Below, piece by piece: positions 34,748-42,762 of a stretch of DNA of 64,000 bases (the first letter of the stretch is position 1; every line of letters begins with the position of its first letter). The notes below the pieces were generated by a model. The model saw only the letters and a program-made list of their open reading frames with translations. It ran no database searches and was not told where the DNA came from. A program made the position numbers and the translations under genes. Origin of the DNA: an uncultured bacterium (GTDB taxonomy: Bacteria > Pseudomonadota > Alphaproteobacteria > Sphingomonadales > Sphingomonadaceae); the NCBI GenBank assembly GCA_903884945.1, contig CAISGR010000235.1, forward strand, positions 1 to 64,000, in the 5' to 3' direction.

Positions 34748-37309
34748 TCAGGAGGCCGCCTTCGCCTTCTTCGCCGGGGCCTTTTTCGCGGGCGCCTTTT
34801 TGGCCGGGGCGGCCTTCTTCTTGGCGGCGGGCTTCTTGCCCTTCTTGGCCGGGGCGGCCGCGGCGCGGGCATCGATCAGCTGGGCCGCCTCCTCCAGCGT
34901 GAGCTGGTCCTTCTCGACTGACTTGGGCAGGGTCGCGTTGGTCTCGCCGTCAGTGACATAGGGGCCGAACCGCCCCTCCATCAGCTTGATCTCGGCGTCG
35001 GTGCGCGGGTGCTTGCCCAGCACCTTGAGCGGCTCGCGGCTGCCGCGCTGCGGGCGCCCGCCGCCAGCGGCGGCCTCGGCCAGCTTCACCACGGCGGCGT
35101 TCATCCCCGTCTCGAACACTTCGGCGGTCGAGGTCAGCCGGGCATATTTGCCGTCATGCGCGAGATAGGGGCCGTAGCGGCCGATCGAGGCAGTGATCGG
35201 CGTGCCGCTCTCGGGATGCATGCCGATCGTGCGCGGCAGGCTGAGCAGCTTCAGCGCCCATTCAAGCCCGAAATCCTCGGCCGGCACGTCCTTGGGGATC
35301 GAGGCGCGCTTGGCCTCCTTGCCCTCGCCGAGCTGGACATAGGGGCCGAACCGCCCGCTGCGCTTCGTCACCTCGGCCCCGGTCTCGGGGTCCTGGCCCA
35401 TCACCTCGGGGCCGGTATCGCCGGCATCGCCCTCGCTGCCCGGCTGGCCGAAGCGGCGGGTATATTTGCACTCCGGATAGTTGGAGCAGGCGACGAACGC
35501 GCCGAACTTGCCGCCGCGCAGCGCGAGCTGCCCCGCGCCGCAATGGGGGCAGAGCCGCGGATCGCCCCCATCGGCCCTGGCCGGGAAGAGATAGGGCTCG
35601 AGGAACTTGTCGAGCGCCGCCGTCACTTCGGAGGGCTTCTGCTCCATCACCTCGGTCGTGCGCGGCTTGAAATCCTTCCAGAAGGATTCGAGCACTGCCT
35701 GCCATTCGGCCCGCCCGCCCGAGACTTCGTCGAGCTCGTCCTCGAGCCCGGCGGTGAAATCATAGCCGACATATTTCTCGAAATAGCGCTCGAGGAACGC
35801 CGTCACGAGCCGGCCGCTCTCCTCGGCGAAGAAGCGGTTCTTCTCGACGCGCACATAGGCGCGGTCCTTCAGCGTCTTGATGATCGAGGCATAGGTCGAA
35901 GGCCGGCCGATGCCGAGTTCCTCGAGCCGCTTGACCAGCGATGCTTCGGAGAAGCGCGGCGGCGGCTGGGTGAAATGCTGCTCGGCATTCACGGCCTTCT
36001 TGGCCGGCGCATCGCCTTCGCGCAGGCGCGGCAGGCGGCGCGAATCCTCGTCGGCGCTGTCGTCGGTGCCTTCCTCGTACAGGGCGAGATACCCGGGGAA
36101 GAGCACGACCTGGCCGGTCGCGCGCAGGCCCGTCTGGCCCGAGCCGTCCGTCAGCTCGACGGTGGTGCGCTCCATCCGCGCCGACGCCATCTGGCTGGCG
36201 AGCGCGCGCTTGAAGATCAGGTCGTACAGGCGGGCATGATCGCCGCCGCCGGCCTTGTCCTTCGAGAAGTCGGTCGGGCGGATCGCCTCATGCGCTTCCT
36301 GCGCATTCTTGGCCTTGCTCTGGTAGAGGCGCGGCTTGTCCGGCACATAGCCGGCATCATAGCGGTCGGCGATCGCCTTGCGCGCCGCCGAGATGGCCGA
36401 GCTGTCCATCTGGACGCCGTCGGTCCGCATATAGGTGATCGCGCCGTCCTCGTAGAGCCCTTGCGCGATCCGCATCGTATGGTCGGCGGAGAAGCCGAGC
36501 TTGCGCGCGGCTTCCTGCTGCAGCGTCGAGGTAGTGAAGGGCGCCGGCGGGTTGCGCGTGGCCGGCTTGACCTCGACCGTCTGGACGCTGAAGCGCCCTT
36601 CCTCGACTGCCTGCTTGGCGCGGAGCGCCGTGCCTTCCTCGCCGATCGACAGCCGGTCGAGCTTCTTGCCCTCGAAGGTGACGAGCCGCGCCGTGAAGGG
36701 CGTGCCGTCCTGCTCCATCTCGGCGGTGACCGACCAATATTCCTGGGCGCGGAACGCCTCGATCTCGCGCTCGCGGTCGACGATGATGCGCAGCGCGACC
36801 GACTGGACGCGCCCGGCCGATTTGGCGCCGGGCAGCTTGCGCCACAGCACCGGCGAGAGGGTGAAGCCGACGAGATAGTCGAGCGCGCGCCGCGCGCGAT
36901 AGGCATCGATCAGGTCGGTATCGAGCTCGCGCGGATGCTTCATCGCCTCGGTCACCGTCGCCTTGGTGATGGCGTTGAAGGTGACGCGCTCGACTTCCCT
37001 GGGCAGCGCCTTGCGCGCGCGCAGCACTTCCTGGACGTGCCAGCTGATCGCCTCGCCTTCGCGATCGGGATCGGTCGCGAGGATCAGGCGGTCGGCGGTC
37101 TTGGCGAGATCGGCGATCGCCTTGAGCTGCTTCGCCTTGTCGGCGTAATTTTCCCATTCCATCGCGAAGCCATGGTCGGGATCGACGGAGCCGTCCTTGG
37201 CCGGCAGGTCGCGGACATGGCCATAGCTGGCGAGGACGCGATAGTCCGAGCCGAGATATTTCTCGATGGTTTTCGCCTTGGCGGGCGATTCGACGATGAC
37301 AAGCTGCAT
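34748..37309 (-). CDS. topA: Type I DNA topoisomerase (TopA) with Lys-rich tail
   Basis: An 853-residue type IA topoisomerase that relaxes negative supercoils. It has a Toprim domain at the N-terminus (VIVESPAKAKTIEKYLG), the active-site tyrosine in ITYMRTDG, and C-terminal zinc-ribbon-like and repeat domains: CPHCGAGQL with ACSNYPECKYTRRF is a four-Cys finger, followed by several RFGPYV repeats. The protein ends in about 35 residues of AAKK/APAKK repeats, histone H1-like. The start ATG is at 37309, upstream of which dprA and plsY lie on the same strand. Confidence 0.95.
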   Translation of the reverse strand: MQLVIVESPAKAKTIEKYLGSDYRVLASYGHVRDLPAKDGSVDPDHGFAMEWENYADKAKQLKAIADLAKTADRLILATDPDREGEAISWHVQEVLRARKALPREVERVTFNAITKATVTEAMKHPRELDTDLIDAYRARRALDYLVGFTLSPVLWRKLPGAKSAGRVQSVALRIIVDREREIEAFRAQEYWSVTAEMEQDGTPFTARLVTFEGKKLDRLSIGEEGTALRAKQAVEEGRFSVQTVEVKPATRNPPAPFTTSTLQQEAARKLGFSADHTMRIAQGLYEDGAITYMRTDGVQMDSSAISAARKAIADRYDAGYVPDKPRLYQSKAKNAQEAHEAIRPTDFSKDKAGGGDHARLYDLIFKRALASQMASARMERTTVELTDGSGQTGLRATGQVVLFPGYLALYEEGTDDSADEDSRRLPRLREGDAPAKKAVNAEQHFTQPPPRFSEASLVKRLEELGIGRPSTYASIIKTLKDRAYVRVEKNRFFAEESGRLVTAFLERYFEKYVGYDFTAGLEDELDEVSGGRAEWQAVLESFWKDFKPRTTEVMEQKPSEVTAALDKFLEPYLFPARADGGDPRLCPHCGAGQLALRGGKFGAFVACSNYPECKYTRRFGQPGSEGDAGDTGPEVMGQDPETGAEVTKRSGRFGPYVQLGEGKEAKRASIPKDVPAEDFGLEWALKLLSLPRTIGMHPESGTPITASIGRYGPYLAHDGKYARLTSTAEVFETGMNAAVVKLAEAAAGGGRPQRGSREPLKVLGKHPRTDAEIKLMEGRFGPYVTDGETNATLPKSVEKDQLTLEEAAQLIDARAAAAPAKKGKKPAAKKKAAPAKKAPAKKAPAKKAKAAS

Positions 37310-37465
37310 GGGGTTTTGGCGAGGTCCTTACGTGTACGCGCGAGGATGGAGGTGTCCGACACCCCGCGTCAACGCCCCGCGTTCGACCGGGGCAATCGGC
37401 TTCGGGCGCATCGACCGCTGCTGCCCGCCGTCCATCCTGCGGCGCCGCATCGTTCCTCCGACTGC

Positions 37466-38566
37466 TCAGGCGAGACTGGCGCGCCCGCCGGCATGCCGCT
37501 CCAGCCGGCCGCCCAGCTCGAGTTCGAGCAGCACCATCTGCACGATTGCGGGCGCCAGCCCCGATTGCCGGATCAGCTCGTCGATCGCGACCGGCACCGG
37601 CCCGAGCAGCGCCGCGACCGCCCGTCGTTCGGCATCGCTCGCATCGTCGGGCGGCGGTCCTGCGAAGTGCGTGCTGCCCGAGCGCACCATGCGCGGATCG
37701 ATCGGGCGAATCAGCTCGAGGATGTCGGTGGCGGATTGCACCAGCGTCGCGCCCTCGCGGATCAGGCCGTTGCAGCCCTGCGCGCGCGGATCGAGCGGCG
37801 AGCCGGGCACGGCCATCACCTCGCGCCCCATCTCGCCCGCCAGCCGCGCGGTGATCAGCGATCCCGATTTCGGCGCCGCCTCGACCACCACCGTGCCCTG
37901 GGCGAGCCCGGCGATGATGCGGTTGCGATAGGGGAAATGGCGCGCGCGCGGCTCGGTGCCGGGCGGCTGCTCGGCGATCAGCAGGCCGCGCGTCGCGACC
38001 TCTTCCTGCAGCGCGGCATTTTCGGGCGGGTAGACCACATCGATGCCCCCGGCGATCACGGCGATCGTGCCGCTGTCGAGCGATCCGACATGGGCGGCGG
38101 TGTCGACCCCGCGCGCGAGGCCGGAGACGATGGCGACATCCTCGCGGCCGAGCTCGGCGGCAAGCTGCCGGGCGAAGCGGCAGGCGGCGGCGGAGGCGTT
38201 GCGCGCGCCGACCATGGCGATCGCGGGCCGGCGCAGCAGCGCCGGGTCGCCGCGCAGCGTCAGCACCGGCGGGGCATTGTCGATCTCGGCGAGCAGGAAG
38301 GGATAATCGGCGTCGTCGATGAACAGGTGGCGCGCGCCGCGCTTCGCCACCGCCGCCAGCTCGCGCTCGGCCACGGCACTGTCGGCAAGAACGGGCGGCC
38401 GCCCGCCCCCGCGCGCGGCCAGGTCGGGCAGCGCGTCGATCGCCGCGGCGGCATCGCCATAGCGGGCGATCAGCTGGCGATAGGTCACCGGGCCGATCTG
38501 CGGCGTGCGGATCAGCCGCAGGCGGGCGATCGCCGCCGCCCGGTCGCGCACCGGATCGTCACGCAC
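37466..38566 (-). CDS. dprA: DNA-processing protein DprA
   Basis: A 366-residue protein of full length: N-terminal helical (SAM-like) region, Rossmann-like DprA core with AMVGARNAS, SGLARGVDTAAH and GGIDVVYPPEN, then a C-terminal winged-helix domain (VPVAIDELIRQSGL). DprA loads RecA on incoming single-stranded DNA during transformation. The GTG start overlaps the end of plsY by 8 bases, so the two form an operon. No other competence genes are in the window. Confidence 0.93.
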   Translation of the reverse strand: MRDDPVRDRAAAIARLRLIRTPQIGPVTYRQLIARYGDAAAAIDALPDLAARGGGRPPVLADSAVAERELAAVAKRGARHLFIDDADYPFLLAEIDNAPPVLTLRGDPALLRRPAIAMVGARNASAAACRFARQLAAELGREDVAIVSGLARGVDTAAHVGSLDSGTIAVIAGGIDVVYPPENAALQEEVATRGLLIAEQPPGTEPRARHFPYRNRIIAGLAQGTVVVEAAPKSGSLITARLAGEMGREVMAVPGSPLDPRAQGCNGLIREGATLVQSATDILELIRPIDPRMVRSGSTHFAGPPPDDASDAERRAVAALLGPVPVAIDELIRQSGLAPAIVQMVLLELELGGRLERHAGGRASLA

Positions 38567-39164
38567 TCTTTGCGCCGACCTTCGGCTCGGTGCCGTTCAG
38601 GAGGCGGTCGATATTCTCGCGATGCTTCCACAGCACCAGCAGCGCGAGCGCGAGCAGCGGCAGCACGATGTCGAACGCGGAGAAGAAGGCGGCGCTGACC
38701 GGCGCGCTGACCGCCGCCGCCATGCCCGCCAGCGACGAGATCCGCAGCACCGCGAGCAGCCCGAGCCACACCACCGCATAGACCACCGCGCACGGCCAGT
38801 GCAGCGCCAGCACGATTCCCATCATCGTCGCGACGCCCTTGCCGCCGCGAAACTTCAGCCAGATCGGATAGAGATGGCCGAGAAAGGCCGCCGCCGCCGC
38901 CAGCACGCCATTGCCCGGCCAGAGCGCTTCGGCGATCGCGACCGCCGCGAAGCCCTTGGCCGCGTCGAGCAGCAGCGTCGCCGCCGCCAGGCCCTTGCGG
39001 CCGGTGCGCAGCACATTGGTCGCGCCGATATTGCCCGAGCCGATCTGGCGCAGGTCGCCAGCGCCGAAGACGCGGGTCAGGATCAGCCCGAACGGAATGG
39101 AACCCAGCAGATAGCCGAGGAGCAGTGCCCCTGCCGGAGCGATCCAGAGATATTCGGTCGACAC
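38559..39164 (-). CDS. plsY: Glycerol-3-phosphate acyltransferase PlsY
   Basis: A 201-residue inner membrane enzyme using acyl-phosphate to make lysophosphatidate. The three PlsY motifs are visible: GSIPFGLIL, GSGNIGATNVLR and KFRGGKGVATMMG. About five membrane helices. The start is a GTG (VSTEYLW-) with GGGGG upstream; longer frames to 39218 add an Arg-rich non-family sequence. It is divergent from murI and overlaps dprA. Confidence 0.93.
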   Translation of the reverse strand: MSTEYLWIAPAGALLLGYLLGSIPFGLILTRVFGAGDLRQIGSGNIGATNVLRTGRKGLAAATLLLDAAKGFAAVAIAEALWPGNGVLAAAAAFLGHLYPIWLKFRGGKGVATMMGIVLALHWPCAVVYAVVWLGLLAVLRISSLAGMAAAVSAPVSAAFFSAFDIVLPLLALALLVLWKHRENIDRLLNGTEPKVGAKSA

Positions 39165-39271
39165 GATGGAGCCCCCAAGACGCCGCACCATAGCCCGGCG
39201 TCGCGGCCGCGCCAACAATCTCGCTCAAGTGGGGGCGTTGTCAAACCCGGCGCCCGCGCTACATCGCGGGG

Positions 39272-40066
39272 GTGAGCGATGCCCGGCCTGTCCTGTTCTT
39301 CGATTCCGGGGTGGGTGGCCTCTCGGTGCTGGCGCCGACGCGCGCGCTGCTGCCCGCCGCGCCCTTCGTCTATGTCGCCGATTCGGCCGGCTTTCCCTAT
39401 GGCACGCGCAGCGAGGCCGAGATCGCGGCGCGGGTGCCCGCGCTGCTCGGCCGGCTGGCGGAGCGCTATCGGCCGCGCCTGATCGTGATTGCCTGCAACA
39501 CGGCCTCCACGATCGCGCTCGCCGCGGTGCGCGCGGCGCTCGACCTGCCGGTGGTGGGCACGGTGCCGGCGATCAAGCCGGCGGCCGAGACGAGTCGGAC
39601 GCGCGTGATCGGCGTGCTCGGGACCGATGCGACGGTGCGCCAGCCCTATGTCGACGATCTCGCCGCCCGCTTCGCGAGCGATTGCCTGGTCCTGCGGCAC
39701 GGTTCCGCCGAGCTCGTGCAGCTGGCCGAGGCGAAGCTGCGCGGCGAGGATGCGCCGCTCGATCGCTATGCGGCGATCCTGGCCGGCTTGTTCGGGCAGC
39801 CCGGCGGCGAACGCCTCGACGTGATCGTCAATGCCTGCACGCATTTCCCGCTGGTGGAGGAGGAGCTGGCCGCCGCCGCGCCGCATGCGGTGCGCTTCGT
39901 CGACGGATCGGCCGGAATCGCGCGCCGAGTCGCCTTTCTGACCCGGGGGCAGGACTGGCCCGCAACTCCGGGCGGCGGCGTGGCGGTGTTCACCGGTACC
40001 GGCGATCACAGCGCGCTGGCGCCCGCGCTCGCCCGACATGGCCTGGTGCGGATCGAAACGCTGTAG
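39272..40066 (+). CDS. murI: Glutamate racemase
   Basis: A 264-residue enzyme making D-glutamate for peptidoglycan. Both catalytic cysteines are present: IACNTAST and NACTHFPLV. The N-terminal FFDSGVGGLSV and YGTRS are family marks. It starts at GTG. The stop lies 8 bases from the convergent small protein gene. Confidence 0.94.
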   Translation: MSDARPVLFFDSGVGGLSVLAPTRALLPAAPFVYVADSAGFPYGTRSEAEIAARVPALLGRLAERYRPRLIVIACNTASTIALAAVRAALDLPVVGTVPAIKPAAETSRTRVIGVLGTDATVRQPYVDDLAARFASDCLVLRHGSAELVQLAEAKLRGEDAPLDRYAAILAGLFGQPGGERLDVIVNACTHFPLVEEELAAAAPHAVRFVDGSAGIARRVAFLTRGQDWPATPGGGVAVFTGTGDHSALAPALARHGLVRIETL

Positions 40067-40074
40067 TGCAGGCG

Positions 40075-40239
40075 TCAGGCCGGGACCGACTGCTCCACGA
40101 TTTCGGCATAACGACTCGCCAGCTCGACGTGAATCCGCCGCGCGGTGGGATCGTCGGCACGTTCCGCCAGCGCGCGTTCCTGCGCCGCGCGCTTCGAATA
40201 ATAGTCCTGTTTTCCGGTGCTTGCTTCGGATTCGGTCAT
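40075..40239 (-). CDS. Small charged hypothetical protein
   Basis: A 54-residue protein starting at ATG (MTESEASTGKQDYYSKRAAQ-). It is helical and highly charged with pattern RAAQERALAERADDPTARRIHVELASRYAE. I recognise this as a common small sphingomonad protein type without known function. The longer frame to 40305 has an Arg-rich leader unlike it. It is convergent with murI. Confidence 0.6.
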   Translation of the reverse strand: MTESEASTGKQDYYSKRAAQERALAERADDPTARRIHVELASRYAEIVEQSVPA

Positions 40240-40456
40240 GGCAAAAGCTCCATGCATCAAGCGGGAGCGCGTAGCGTCTCTCGGTCCCCGGCGTGCCTGT
40301 CGCAAACGGCCGGCGATGGGCCCTTATAGCATGGCCCGGGCCCGCAGCGCATGATTGAAAGCAAGATTGGCACGGCGCGCCGGCGCGGCCTATGCGGATA
40401 TATCCTTAGTCGTAAAATGCTGGAAATCCGGGCTGTCGCGCGCTACTGCGGCGCCC

Positions 40457-41701
40457 ATGGAAGCGGATGGCACGGCGCTGCGCGGAGTGGACTACTCGCG
40501 CATTTTCACCCAGGCGATTGACCGCCTGCATGTTGAAGGTCGCTACCGCGTCTTCATCGATATCCTGCGCAACAAGGGAAGCTTCCCGAACGCGCGCTGC
40601 TTCGCCGGCCATAACGGCCCGAAGCCGATCACCGTCTGGTGTTCCAACGACTATCTCGCCATGGGCCAGCATCCGAACGTGATCGCGGCGATGGAAGAGG
40701 CGCTGCACGATGTGGGCGCCGGCTCGGGCGGCACGCGCAATATCGGCGGCAACACCCATTATCATGTCGATCTCGAGGGCGAGCTCGCCGACCTGCACGG
40801 CAAGGAAGGCGCGCTGCTCTTCACCTCGGGCTATGTCTCGAACGAGGCGACGCTGGCGACGCTGGCCAAGATCCTGCCGGGCTGCATCATCTTCTCCGAC
40901 GAGCTCAACCATGCCTCGATGATCGCGGGCATCCGCAATTCGGGCTGCGAACGGCACGTCTTCCGCCACAATGACCTCGCGCATCTCGAGGAACTGCTCG
41001 CCTCGGTCGATCCGGCCGCGCCGAAGCTGATCGCGTTCGAGAGCGTCTATTCGATGGATGCCGATATCGCCCCGATCGAGGCGATCTGCGATCTCGCCGA
41101 CAAGTACAGCGCGCTGACCTATCTCGACGAAGTCCATGCGGTCGGCATGTACGGCGCGCGCGGCGGCGGCATTTCGGAGCGCGACGGCGTCGCGCACCGG
41201 CTGACGATCATCGAGGGCACGCTCGGCAAGGCGTTCGGGGTGATGGGCGGCTATATCACTGCCGACCAGACGATCATCGACGTGATCCGCTCCTATGCGC
41301 CGGGCTTCATCTTCACCACCAGCCTGTCGCCCGTGCTGGTCGCCGGCGCGCTGGCGAGCGTGCGCCACCTCAAGGCGTCGAGCGCCGAGCGGGACGGCCA
41401 GCAGGCGGCCGCGACGATGCTCAAGACGATGATGGCCGAGGCCGGGCTGCCGGTGATGAACTCGACCACGCATATCGTGCCGCTGATGGTGGGCGATCCG
41501 GTCAAGGCCAAGAAGATCAGCGACATCCTGCTCGCCGAATATGGCGTGTATGTGCAGCCGATCAATTACCCGACCGTGCCGCGCGGCACCGAGCGCCTGC
41601 GCTTCACCCCGGGGCCGGCGCATGACGAGGCGATGATGCGCGATCTCACCAGCGCGCTGGTCGAGATCTGGAGCCGGCTGGAGCTGCGCAAGGCGGCCTG
41701 A
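40457..41701 (+). CDS. hemA: 5-aminolevulinate synthase (C4 pathway)
   Basis: A 414-residue PLP enzyme condensing glycine and succinyl-CoA for heme synthesis, the alphaproteobacterial route. Seen: [33 protein letters not shown], and the PLP lysine in [15 protein letters not shown]. The ATG at 40457 has no clear ribosome site; an in-frame GTG at 40487 (VDYSRIF-) gives 404 residues and starts where homologues start, so the first 10 residues are uncertain. A strong terminator follows. Confidence 0.95.
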   Translation: MEADGTALRGVDYSRIFTQAIDRLHVEGRYRVFIDILRNKGSFPNARCFAGHNGPKPITVWCSNDYLAMGQHPNVIAAMEEALHDVGAGSGGTRNIGGNTHYHVDLEGELADLHGKEGALLFTSGYVSNEATLATLAKILPGCIIFSDELNHASMIAGIRNSGCERHVFRHNDLAHLEELLASVDPAAPKLIAFESVYSMDADIAPIEAICDLADKYSALTYLDEVHAVGMYGARGGGISERDGVAHRLTIIEGTLGKAFGVMGGYITADQTIIDVIRSYAPGFIFTTSLSPVLVAGALASVRHLKASSAERDGQQAAATMLKTMMAEAGLPVMNSTTHIVPLMVGDPVKAKKISDILLAEYGVYVQPINYPTVPRGTERLRFTPGPAHDEAMMRDLTSALVEIWSRLELRKAA

Positions 41702-41774
41702 GGCCTGCGCCGCCCCGGCGCCGGGTCGATTCAACATCAGTGAAGCAGCGCTATCGTTGCGCGCGACCGGAGTG

Positions 41775-41800
41775 GCGCGTCCAGCCCGGACGCGCTCTTT
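41775..41800 (+). terminator. Rho-independent terminator of hemA
   Basis: GCGCGTCC (41775-41782) and GGACGCGC (41788-41795) form a perfect 8-bp stem with a 5-base loop, followed by TCTTTCTCC. It lies 73 bases after the hemA stop in the same direction. Confidence 0.75.
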
Positions 41801-41823
41801 CTCCTTGTCACGGAAAACAGCTG

Positions 41824-42002
41824 CCCTGTTATGCCGCCGGGTTTGCCCTGTTATCGCGCTTGTTCGCCCTGTTCCGGAATTAACAGGGCTGGCTCCAGGC
41901 AAGCTTTTGATTCGCTTGTAGAATTTTTAGGCGAATTTCCAACATAACAGGGTGGAATCGCGCGCGAAAAAATAAAGGCGCGATGATCAGGGCGGAACAG
42001 GG
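41824..42002. repeat. Cluster of CCCTGTT / AACAGGG intergenic repeats
   Basis: Three direct CCCTGTT units (41824, 41846, 41867) and three inverted AACAGGG units (41882, 41946, 41996). The third and fourth make a hairpin (CCCTGTT-N8-AACAGGG). Two units extend to CCCTGTTA/TAACAGGG, and the end holds a tandem CAGGGCGGAA. The stretch from hemA to nnrU (41702-42028) contains this, the hemA terminator, and no gene I can support. The local base composition is much more AT-rich than the neighbours. Confidence 0.7.
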
Positions 42003-42028
42003 CGGAACGGCGCGAAGCGCAGCGGTCG

Positions 42029-42724
42029 TCAGCCGATCCAGCGCCAGAGGCCGGCCGGCACGCCCGCCAGCGGGATATGGGCCCAGGTCGCCGCGATCCA
42101 GAGCACGAGGCCCCCGGCCCAGTCATGCGGGCGAAATCCGCCGAGGCGCGCGCGGCCCGAGGCGATCGCGGCGAACGGCCAATAGGAGGTCCTGGCTTCC
42201 CAGGCGCGCCAGCGTGCGGGCTGCAGCGCCTCCTTCTTGCGGTCCTGCAGCGCCGCCCCGACCAGCGCGAGCAGGATGATCGCCTTGGCCAGGATGATGT
42301 TGGCGGTGGTCGGGAAGACCAGGATATGCGCCACGCCCCACAGCGCGAAGCTCCACATCATCGGATGGCGCGTGATCGAGAACACCCCGCGCGCTTCGGC
42401 CGGCGGCTCGGTCGCGGGGCCGGGATTGGGCAGGGCGGGATTGCCGATCAGCGAGCCGACCAGCAGGACGCTGGCGGCCAGCATCAGCAGCGTCGCGATC
42501 CCCCACAGCCCTGCGCCCACGTCCCACCATGGCTGCTGCGGCCCGACCGCGCGATAGGCGAAGACGAGCCATCCGAGCGTCACCGCCGCCACCAGCGAAT
42601 ACAGGCCGAGGAACGGGCCCTCGCCGATCCGCCGGACGATCGGCGCGCGCAATGGGTGCGACAGCAGGAAATGCGTCCCGAGAAACGCGCCCGCTGCCGC
42701 CAGTACCATGCCTGTATCGCTCAC
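42029..42724 (-). CDS. NnrU family membrane protein
   Basis: A 231-residue membrane protein with about six hydrophobic helices. The NnrU family mark RHPMMWSFALWGVAHI is seen, and FLGTHFLLSHPLR at the N-terminus. NnrU was named from denitrification clusters but is related to 15-cis-zeta-carotene isomerase (Z-ISO), which uses heme b. No denitrification genes are nearby. It starts at GTG. It is convergent with hemA. Confidence 0.87.
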   Translation of the reverse strand: MSDTGMVLAAAGAFLGTHFLLSHPLRAPIVRRIGEGPFLGLYSLVAAVTLGWLVFAYRAVGPQQPWWDVGAGLWGIATLLMLAASVLLVGSLIGNPALPNPGPATEPPAEARGVFSITRHPMMWSFALWGVAHILVFPTTANIILAKAIILLALVGAALQDRKKEALQPARWRAWEARTSYWPFAAIASGRARLGGFRPHDWAGGLVLWIAATWAHIPLAGVPAGLWRWIG

Positions 42725-42762
42725 CGCGCCCTCCCGGAAAGGTCCGCGGCGAGCCTATCGCA

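Noticed and set aside
34739..34750. TGAGCCGGCTCA palindrome between the MAPEG and topA stops
   Set aside because: It is explained by two opposed TGA stop codons; no loop for a terminator hairpin.
35009..38698. Very long plus-strand open frame (over 1200 codons) across topA, dprA and plsY
   Set aside because: It is antisense to three clearly conserved genes; its composition (Arg, Ala, Gly, His rich) is that of a mirror frame in high-GC DNA.
40396..40405. GGATATATCC palindrome upstream of hemA
   Set aside because: Only 10 bases, no second copy and no known regulator match; could be chance.
41851..42126. Minus-strand frame through the CCCTGTT repeat region
   Set aside because: It covers the repeats and the end of nnrU in a different frame, with no family resemblance.
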